From Plantago major (taxonomy: Eukaryota; Streptophyta; Magnoliopsida; Lamiales; Plantaginaceae): a stretch of DNA of 64,000 bases. The translations under genes were made by a program, and so were the position numbers. Below, one piece after another: positions 56,492 to 64,000 of this stretch (positions are counted from its first letter, which is position 1; each line of letters starts with the position of its first letter). The notes under the pieces were generated by a model. It was not told the origin of the DNA. It ran no database searches and saw only the letters and a list, made by a program, of their open reading frames with translations. Where the stretch lies: NCBI GenBank assembly GCA_026545765.1, contig CM048844.1:65595035-65659034 (forward strand). Direction: 5' to 3'.

Positions 56492-57878
56492 TGATATGCT
56501 CAAATTATTACTTAGAAAACTAAGTAGTAAGCAGTTGTTATAGACAGACATAGCTAAACCACAGAGTCGTTCGCTAAGGAATTAATTAGCTACCACAACG
56601 AAATAGAGCAGAATGTTTGTTTGTGATGTAACAAGAAGGTTTTGAATAATTTTACTTCTAAAACACAAATTTAACGGAAAGCAAATATAATGTTTTGTCA
56701 ATTGATAGAAAGCGAACACGGTAGTGATGATCAAGTTATGCTAATTCAAATCCAAGGTATCATTCATATTTGTCAAACGGTCGATGTACAGAAAAGCAAT
56801 CAATCCAATTTAGCCAAGCTGTTTATCGAGGATTGTAAACTAGAGAAATCATCAGGTTTGTCAGACCCACGATTCTTAACCAAAACAATTTAGAAGATTT
56901 CAAACTAGCGTATTGGATTGAAGGTTTTACAAAAATCTCAAACTAGACTAACCTATATGAACGAATATAAACCATAGATTCGAATCTGCATAACCATCAC
57001 ATAGCTACCGCATTCAGGAGAGATTTAACTACTCATGATTGAAGCAAAGACGAAAGAATTCATATTCCTAAATAGGCAAAGCATAAACATAAGGATATTC
57101 GCATGCAAGGGCAAACAATTTGACAGATGAATCAAGCACAATTGTATGGAAGCAATAGAGAATTATCAACTTACTAAGAATTCGATGTCAATGGTTCGTA
57201 CAACAGGAAAACCAAGCTCCAGGATCAATCAATATCAAAATCCATGTCTAGGAGCTTTTTCTAGGTCAACATTCGAATATATGTGAAATTCTGGCAAAAA
57301 ATTGCCTAATTCTAGCATAAAAAGGAAAAATCTGCTGCTGAAATCGCGTCTCGCCGCGGCCAGAAATATTCTCTCCGTGGCGAAAAATACCATTTAGGAC
57401 CCTTTTTGCCTCGCGAAATCTCGCCTCGGCGAGAATACCCTTTCGCCGTGACAAGCTGAAAACCTTTATAACGTTTACTACAGACAGAATTTTCCTATGA
57501 TTCCAAAACACCAATTGTAGCCCTTTGAATTATCTTTTCGTGGTCACCGAGATCAGGCCAATCGGACATCGTATGAGAGAGTTATGGCCAAATTGGCTAG
57601 ACTGCTCTGTAAAATTTCACTTTTGCAAGTTTCGCTAAAACGGCTCCTAATTCTTGGTCCGTACTCCGAATCCACTTCCGTTTTTGCCAACTTACTCCAA
57701 TTTCAATTCTCTAGAACCATAGTTTTCACTCCGGTTTTCACCTAAAAACACGAAAAAACATAAAAATGCACAAGAAACACTACGAAATACCAAAGCATAA
57801 AAACGTACAAAAACACTGTAAATTGCAAACAAAGACGGTAAAAAAGACAAGATGAGACTCTAAATTATTGTCTCATCA
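56492..57878 (-). repeat. Solo LTR in the PBS of D, TSD AGCGA
   Basis: 1387 bp, TGATATGC ... GTCTCATCA, flanked by AGCGA (56487-56491, 57879-57883). Removing it and one TSD restores a continuous D PBS. On the minus strand it begins TGATGAGAC with GTCTCAT reached within 25 bp, like A. Palindrome remnants at 57350-57360 and 57420-57433 (one mismatch). It is a relative of element A. Confidence 0.88.
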
Positions 57879-57893
57879 AGCGACGCCAAATTT

Positions 57894-58851
57894 TGATGTG
57901 CACTTAAGGATTTGAAAGCGTTGTAGTACCTGTAATCCTCAATTACAATCGAAGATTAAATTTATATTAGTTGGAAGCTCACAAACTACAGAAACAGCAG
58001 TAAGTTAACTGGGGATGTCGCTCTCCACGAACACTTAGCATAGGAACAAACATGTATCAAATTGATTTCTTGTGCAGACAACAAATAGATAGAAAGTAAT
58101 GAAATAATTAATTCGCAGTAAACCTAATTGAATTTGTTGTATTTGATGGTGCGAAGGTGTAAAGGACCCCCAACCTCCCTCTAGCTATGCTACTCCCAAC
58201 TTCCTAGTTAAAATCCTACGCGATTACCTATAACGACAACAGGGCATAATACTATGGTGTCAAGGCACAGTCGACACGAGTACCCCTACTCAGTACAATG
58301 ATACTATTGTGTCACTCAGCAGAACATCACACCACGAAGGATGTACAGAGTTGTATCATCACGAATCACGTCTAATAACTATTCCATTAATATAACACAA
58401 CATATAAAGAAGTAGCAATAGCCGAGTTTCGGCAGTTTGCCTTTACAATAGAAAGTTAGCTACTCATAGTATCCTACTAAAGGCAGAAATCAAAAAGAAC
58501 AATGAAAGAAAGAAGAAGAAGAAGAAGAAGAAGAAGAAGAAGAAGAAGAAGAAGAAGAAGAAGAAGATTAAAAGAAGAAGATGAAGAAGAAGAAGAAGAA
58601 GAAGAAGAACAACAACAACAAGAAGAAGAAGCAGCAGCAGCAACTTAGTCTCTGATGTCTTCGTGCTGCTTCTAGGGTTTCCTCCTGCTAGGTGCCTGAC
58701 GGTCAGCGGTTTTGGGGTTTCACTTTCCCGAGGACTGGTTCTCTCTCACGAGAGCTGCTTTGTGAGCAGTGAATGATTATGAGACCCCAATGGTCTTATT
58801 TATATTGTAAATTCCGAGCTCTTGCCGCCATTGTTCATTAAGGAAGGTTTA
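57894..58851 (-). repeat. 5' LTR of element D (interrupted by E)
   Basis: TGATGTGCAC at 57894 marks the PBS-side end; it matches the end of the F LTR. Its other half lies beyond E, outside the window. It includes the (GAA)n repeat at 58504-58643. TATA-like TTATTTATA is at 58797-58805 on the complementary strand. Confidence 0.8.
58504..58643. repeat. Compound GAA/AAC/GCA microsatellite
   Basis: About 140 bp of (GAA)n with short AAC and GCA runs at the end, inside the D 5' LTR. The same site in the D 3' LTR (48541-48566) has only a few GAA units, so it expanded after insertion. Confidence 0.9.
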
Positions 58852-60046
58852 CGATGAGTCGATATTTTTAACGACTCATTTAGTGCCTTTTCCGTATTTT
58901 GTTGCGTCTTTTAGCCTTTACTTAGTGTTTTTTGTTCCATGTCACGTTTGGGTTTTTTGTGTGTTTTTGTGCATTTTTAGGTATCATAGCGTCATTGGCA
59001 AGGAAATGGAGGACGAAAGTGCTAAGAAGACCTCAAAACCTTCTAGAAGAACCACTAGGGAAAGTTACTGGGCCACTACTCCAAGAGAGGTGATACGGAG
59101 GTTGGAAAAGGGAGAGAAAAGTGGAGAAAATGGGAAAAATGGAGGAGTTCCCGGAGACAAGGCTCACCGCGGTGAGCCCCACATCTAAACGGGCTCACCG
59201 TGGTACAACGAAGCACAAAACAAGCCAGAAAGTCCAGACCGCGGTGAGGAGGATTCCCCAAAGAGCCTCACCGCGGTGAGCTCTGTTTGACAGAATCAAC
59301 CCACGTTTTTCTGGCAGATTTTCCCATGATTTCTAGTTTCTTCTTCCTTGGTCTTATAAAGAGACCACTTGTATCAGTCATTAGGACATATCTTCAATAC
59401 TTCTACTTTCATATTTTCAATTCCAAGCATTGTAAACACTTAGAGATTTCAATTTCTCTTCTAATTTGGAGAAGCATTATTGATCTTTCTAACGATCGCA
59501 GAGACCAATAGGCGCCTAGGTATTCAATAGTACGAGTTAGGCGGTTACTGTTAATAACATGTATTGTGACATATTGATATCTGATCGTTGAACGCATGCT
59601 TGATCGTTGTGAACTTGCATCAGTCTTTACCTCTAATTAGTATATATCCGGATGAGGGCATAGTTAGTGACAAGAGTTTTGTCGTAACTCATACGTACTT
59701 ATAATCTGTATCTGGTTCGATTTTGCAATAGCAAAGTGTTGCATTCGCGGACAGTGTACCATTAGCTATATCACGTCAGCACTTTTGAATTATCATCTTA
59801 CTTCATTTTAATTGTATAAATTGCATGATATAGGTATTACCTTGTCTTGTAATTGTAATTTGTTATAGGTTTTTGAAGTATCAACCTTACCCACACTATC
59901 TGTTTGCAACTCACACCATGAGCCTACACCTTAGAACTAGCTTAATCAATTCCTCGAGAGAACGACCCTGTGGTTAAGCCTTGTTATACTGTGACAACCG
60001 CTTTACTACTTGTGTTATTTTACAAATATTAATTTTGAGCGCATCA
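58852..60046 (+). repeat. 5' LTR of element E
   Basis: 1195 bp; the first base is C instead of T. ATGAGTCG (58854-58861) pairs with CGACTCAT (58872-58879), 8 bp perfect. The 18-bp palindrome GGCTCACCGCGGTGAGCC is at 59161-59178 and a 14-bp copy at 59267-59280, with partial copies near 59190 and 59238. TATA-like CTTATAAAGA is at 59353-59362. It ends GCGCATCA. Confidence 0.9.
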
Positions 60047-60051
60047 AAATT

Positions 60052-60069
60052 TGGCGCCGCTGCCGGGGA
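60052..60069 (+). promoter_or_regulatory. Primer-binding site of element E
   Basis: TGGCGCCGCTGCCGGGGA, one base from the 18-nt complement of the 3' end of plant tRNA-Asp (GUC). Confidence 0.8.
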
Positions 60070-60276
60070 ATTGATTCCTACGTTCTGCAATAAGTAGGAT
60101 CACTGTGTAGTTGCGTATCTTTATTTTTATCTTATTCAAAAAACCAAAGAAAAAATTTAAAAAATCAAAAAAAAAAATTACTCTTGTGGATTATCATTTT
60201 TGGTACTAACAAAAACAAATAATTCATTTAGTTCTGTTGGTATAGAGAAATTTTTCTGCAGGTGTATGGCAAGGGT

Positions 60277-61037
60277 ATGGCTACGTATGGAGAGTATTTC
60301 ATACCTCAGCTGGTGGTAAGAAAACCACCAATATTCCTTGAGAATGAGGTTAGGGAATACGATCTAGACGATGATTGGGTGTGTTCACTTCCATACATAT
60401 GGGGAAGACCGATGGAAGATGCTTTCGGGTTTATTCGTTAGTTCGAACAATTCGTGACGGTGTTACCACCCAGTGGATTGAGTGAGGACCAAGTGAAGAG
60501 GAGGTTGTTTCCTTTAGCCGTTAGATCCCAAGCTAGAGAATGGCTCCATTTGCTAGAGCCAGAGTCATTGAGGACATGGGAGGAAGTGCTTAGAGTATTC
60601 TATGACGAATACTCCCCGTACTCTTTGATGGAGAGCTTGGAGGATCGCGTAACGAATTTCGAAAAAAAGGAAGAAGAGAAGTTCGACAAAGGAAGCGTGA
60701 ATACTCCAGATTTAGAAATTACTCCCATCCCACTGGTGTCTTTAGTGAGAGTTTCCACGCCACCAGAGACCACAGAGAGCCTGGTGCCCCATCACCCCGA
60801 CATCGTAATATGTCATTACCCAAGGGGAGTTTTGTTGATCCTTTTTGCCCTTTTTCTTTGTTTCCTGTTGATGAGCGTCATGTGGTTAAATTTGAACATA
60901 TTAACTCTCGACATACTCGTTTGCAGGATTACATGAGTATTATGGGATCAACACACAATGGAGCAGAAGATATTCACTCGAAGCTCCAAGTAGGCTCGAC
61001 ACTTGCTCAAAATTCGTTCTCGTATGAGAATGGATAA
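60277..61037 (+). pseudogene. gag: Element E Gag (short, one stop and a frameshift)
   Basis: Frame from ATG 60277 (MATYGEYFIPQ) with a stop at 60439, open again to 60936. Core motifs: SGLSEDQVKRRLFPLAVRSQAREWLHLLEPESL, WEEVLRVFYDEYSPYSLMESL. A frameshift near 60820 leads to a second frame ending at 61037. No zinc knuckle. It is shorter than the A and B Gags. The core suggests it once bound into particles; this copy is broken. Confidence 0.75.
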
Positions 61038-62044
61038 CGGTAATGTACAGCAGTCGAGCCAATGACTATAAGAAAAGGCGCTTCCTGGGAGGCAACCCGG
61101 GGGTTCAGAATGATGAACGAAAGAGTCGACGCTAACAACTATAACCAAAGCATGACTTATTGCTTTGCATATAGATATAGGTGCATATTGCATTTAGGAT
61201 AGATTTTATTTATTAATTTTTTATTATAAAAAAAATTTGCGGGAGAACAGATCTCACCGCGGTGAGCCGGGAAAAGAGGCGGCTCACCGCGGTCTGCAGA
61301 AGGCAGAAAGTTTGCCTCTCTGCTGGACCGCAGTGAGGGGCACCCTAGCCCCTGCCTCACCGCGGTGAGGCCTGACGATTAAAGAGATGGAGGGCTTCTC
61401 CCTCCTTCACTTTTTTCACTCTCCTTACCTGTTTTTCCATCAATTTTTGAGATTTTTACCAATTCTCCACCATTTAACTTGGGTAATAGGCCGTTGCGAA
61501 GGTAGTGAGTTCCTCTACTACTTGTAGACTTCAATTTGTGTTTATATCCATTAATTCTTCCGGAATCGAGGTACTTCTTTCTACTATCTTTATTTTGCAA
61601 ACTTGGATTTCTATACTTGATTGATTGTTATTGAGTATGTGGCTATGCTTATGAGGTATGAAATTATCTAGATAAGTCATAATCCAAGTTAGCTTCGTTA
61701 AATTTTCTGGAGATTTATGATATTTTTGGTGGAAGGGTATTATTGTGCTAGCTTGTTCTTCTTAGAATCTGTATTCGTGCTGCATATTTGATGATAGGAT
61801 TGAGCTTGCTACTGTTTCAATTGGGAAAATCCCTTGTAATAACAAATGTTTGCACTATGGTAAGCACGATTATGTTGTAGGATAAGGCATTGTTGTTACT
61901 ACTTGCAAGAATTGGTTTGGGGAAGACATTGTTGTGGCCACATTTGAATGCACTATGGTTTGCATGTAACTATGAGTTAGGATTAGGCATTCGTGTAGCT
62001 ACATTTTGGTATGGGTGTAGCGTTGACATTTTCTATCCAGGTAC
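61038..62044 (+). other. Element E spacer between gag and ORF2
   Basis: No gene. It holds the palindrome cluster at 61253-61371. The start (AAAGCATGACTTATTGCTTTGC) matches the end of the B internal sequence. Confidence 0.5.
61253..61371. repeat. CCGCGG palindrome cluster in the spacer of element E
   Basis: CTCACCGCGGTGAG at 61253-61266 and the 18-bp GCCTCACCGCGGTGAGGC at 61354-61371 are perfect; partial copies at 61282-61294 and about 61327. Same place as the cluster of element A (4279-4506), but the motif has A/T where A has G/C in the outer positions. Confidence 0.88.
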
Positions 62045-62395
62045 TATGGCACCCAAAACAAAGAGTGTGTCCAAAAAGCAGAAGGGAGCCCTAGTTCGAA
62101 CACATTAAGGGGAGGAAAAGCGTGATAGCCTCCGATTTTTCAGAGTTAGGTGGGTGCTACCAAGGACTTGCCGCAGATCTTAGGAGCATACATGGAGTAT
62201 CGTAGCGGTTCGGTACGCACTTGGATCAGTGGGACTCATGCTATTCGAGTCTCACACAGTACATGTCTGCAGCGTACACGCGGGCAACTGAGCGCCTAGC
62301 GCATATCGAGCAAATGCGCAAAGCTCAGACAAATGACCGGCAGCAACAAAGAGGAGGCTCATCTTCCGGACCCCATGGTCCGCCTTCCTCTTAGT
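62045..62395 (+). pseudogene. Element E ORF2 remnant (internally deleted)
   Basis: ATG at 62046 gives a basic start (MAPKTKSVSKKQKG), soon ending at a stop (62106). From about 62224 a separate frame reads a helical Arg/Gln-rich tail ending GGSSSGPHGPPSS at 62395, like the Gly/Ser/Pro-rich end of D ORF2 (LPPGGSSS). The middle, with the VRGxxVxFSPxAIN-type domain, is missing. Identified by position and tail similarity only. Confidence 0.5.
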
Positions 62396-63983
62396 GATCA
62401 TGCCAACCTAGGCATACTACGGGCGGTAACTCTATAACTCCCTCTTTTTATTTATTCCCTAGGCTAGGGACTAGCTATCGAATAGGTTTGGGGAGGGAAG
62501 TTGTATCATATGATTACATGCCTCGGATATTTTCTACCTTGTATATATTGTATATATGTGTTTTTTATTTTCTTTTTGGTTTTTTCGATTATGTGGGGTG
62601 GTATGTTAGCCACCTTTGTGTGATTGCATTTGAGTCGAGTCTTTTGGCCTATTTAAAAAAAAAAAATTTGTGTCGAGTCTTGAGTTCTTTTGACAAGCCT
62701 GGTTATCTATTGCCGTAGTTAAGCCTTTTTACTGATGTGTTCTTAGATGGCCTCTGGCTGAGTGCTAAGGATTTTTCGAAAATCACTTTAGTTCGTTTCG
62801 CTTGTAAATAAAATGTCTTCCTGTTTTAGTAGTAAAAAAGCTGGTGAGAAACCTTAAAGCCGATGAAAAAATCTTGTACCGGCAAATGTGTGATTCTAGT
62901 AGGATGAGCAATGATTTTTAACTTGCGCCACGTCACATACATGTGCACTCTTTTTAAAACGAGTATGACGAACGACACTTGGTGTCTCGATTCTCGAACC
63001 TGTTCCAAGGAACAGGTTTGGGGAGGAGGACTCTTGTAAACTTCATACTCAGGCTCACTACTTTCTATATTTGAGCTATGGTCGATTTGGAAATTGTTTT
63101 GTATTGCTATGCTGCCGTTCTAAAAAAGAAAGAAAATAAAAATAGAAAAAATCTCGAGGTGTATTCCAGGATCACTTGTGATCGTCTAAGATCGTGTTGG
63201 GCATTTCCAAATACTACCTATAAACCAATGCGGGGCTGATTGTGCGTATGCTGTGAGGGTTGATGGTTTTGTTTCCAAAATGCATGCCAAATACTACCTG
63301 TAATCCAGCGCGTGGGCGGTGCTCGTATGTTGTGAGGGTTGATGGGGTGTATACCAAATCGACACGTACAAAAGTACGGATCTTAGGCAACCAATTAGGA
63401 TACACTTGCAACATTGAGATAGAAAAAAAATGAAAAAATAGAAAATCTGTGCAAAAAGAGCAAAGCACAAGAAAAAAAAAAGAGAGAGAAATAAACGTGC
63501 AAAAAGAGCAAAGCACGAGAACAACAACTAATTTTATTTCCTTGTATTTGATTTCGACCCCTTTCCTAAAAAGTCTTTTCTGACACGTTTGATTTGAGTG
63601 CAAAAGCATGTAATATTAGTGGCAGCTTGTGACGTTTGTTGTCACCATCCTAAGTTAACTCTTGAGAGAATACCCTTATTTACTCGACACTTCTAGATGA
63701 GAGACTTGAGAGTTGCACCATTATCTTCCTTTGTGAGGGACTACTAGGATAGGATTAAGTTTTATTTACTTGTGAAACGGAAGATTGTGATCTTTGCAAA
63801 GCTACTTGTCAATGTTAGAAGGGATAGAAGTTTACACCAGAATAAGGGCTTATCTTCGGCAATACTTTTTCAGGTAGCTTGTCGATTGAACTCTACTATG
63901 TTTCGTCGTGTCTATGTGTTTTTTCTTTTTCTAGGTTTTATAGTTGTTTGCTCGAGGACGAGCAAAGGTTCGGTTTGGGAGTT
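62396..63983 (+). other. Element E 3' noncoding region with hairpin module
   Basis: PPT-like boxes AGGTTTGGGGAGG at 62484-62497 and 63014-63027. Conserved module 63190-63415 with CGTAC-AAAA-GTACG at 63365-63378; part of it is duplicated in tandem. Twin repeats at 63449-63468 and 63498-63517. PPT before the LTR at about 63971-63983. No credible gene. Confidence 0.65.
63190..63415 (+). ncRNA. Conserved 3' module with AAAA-loop hairpin, copy in E
   Basis: The hairpin CGTAC-AAAA-GTACG differs from that of F (CGCAC-AAAA-GTGCG) by a paired change. The segment CAAATACTACC ... GAGGGTTGATGG occurs twice (about 63205-63270 and 63285-63345). Confidence 0.55.
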
Positions 63984-64000
63984 TGATGAGTCGATATTTT
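63984..64000 (+). repeat. Start of the 3' LTR of element E
   Basis: TGATGAGTCGATATTTT repeats bases 2-17 of the 5' LTR at 58852; the window ends here. Confidence 0.85.

Larger units (their letters stand above)
48538..58851 (-). mobile_element. Element D: non-autonomous gypsy-type element, oldest layer
   Basis: Minus strand. 5' LTR 57894-58851 (cut by E), PBS split by a solo LTR (57884-57890 and about 56474-56491), leader, gag, spacer, ORF2, 3' noncoding region (with a second solo LTR), PPT at 49251-49261 and the 3' LTR fragment 48538-49250 (cut by F). Same LTR family as F. No RT domain is present. Confidence 0.82.
58852..64000 (+). mobile_element. Element E: non-autonomous gypsy-type element (right end outside)
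   Basis: 5' LTR 58852-60046, PBS 60052-60069, gag, palindrome cluster, ORF2 remnant, hairpin module, PPT and the first 17 bp of the 3' LTR (63984-64000). Related to B by LTR ends and PBS. No RT, no protease. Inserted in the D LTR; the left TSD is probably GTTTA (58847-58851). Confidence 0.88.

Noticed and set aside
61253..61371. Palindrome cluster as a CRISPR-like array or tRNA/SINE remnant
   Set aside because: Copies are unevenly spaced, spacers are not of constant length, and no A/B box pattern fits.

Overview
This is plant nuclear DNA, probably from a eudicot with a large genome (the species cannot be told). I find no intact host gene, rRNA, tRNA or CRISPR array. The whole window is a stack of retrotransposons inserted into one another. 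Evidence is the LTR pairs, primer-binding sites (PBS), polypurine tracts (PPT), 5-bp target-site duplications (TSDs), gag/pol domains and a plant L1-type LINE. Element letters used below are my own labels.

Nesting, oldest first. Element D (minus, about 48538-58851 and beyond) is the base layer. Element F (plus, from before base 1 to about 48537) sits inside the 3' LTR of D. Element A (minus, 519-9481, TSD TCTAC) and element B (plus, 12299-45339, TSD CTCTT) sit inside F. Inside B lies G2 (minus, 14537-28046), a Ty3/gypsy element of Tat type with gag, protease, RT, two RNase H domains, integrase and an antisense gene. A sirevirus-like Ty1/copia element (plus, 28047-39273) sits in the 5' LTR of G2. 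An L1-type LINE (minus, 39274-42881) follows, then a second, tandem part of B. Two solo LTRs (50729-52298, TSD GTAAC; 56492-57878, TSD AGCGA) lie in D. Element E (plus, from 58852, running off the window) interrupts the 5' LTR of D. A poly(A)-tailed retroposed insert (about 5295-6498) interrupts the protease of A. One large deletion at 39273/39274 can explain the missing 3' ends of the copia element and LINE, the rest of the G2 LTR and the missing part of B.

A, B, D, E and F are relatives: tRNA-Asp-like PBS (read in A, B, D and E), a gag gene, and in A, D and E a second ORF resembling the Pfam 'putative plant transposon protein' family, but no reverse transcriptase. They look like non-autonomous gag-bearing elements that must borrow a polymerase from a partner not present here.

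The most interesting signals are not ordinary genes. (1) A shared 3' noncoding module in A, D, E and F contains a 5-bp stem / AAAA-loop hairpin with a compensatory base change. (2) Clusters of 14-18 bp palindromes built on CCGCGG (CTCGCCGCGGCGAG or CTCACCGCGGTGAG) recur at the same two element positions in several families. (3) Several LTRs start with a covarying inverted repeat. (4) The accessory gene of the copia element has five apparent phase-0 introns and its own TATA box. (5) The same element carries an array of small hairpins after RNase H.
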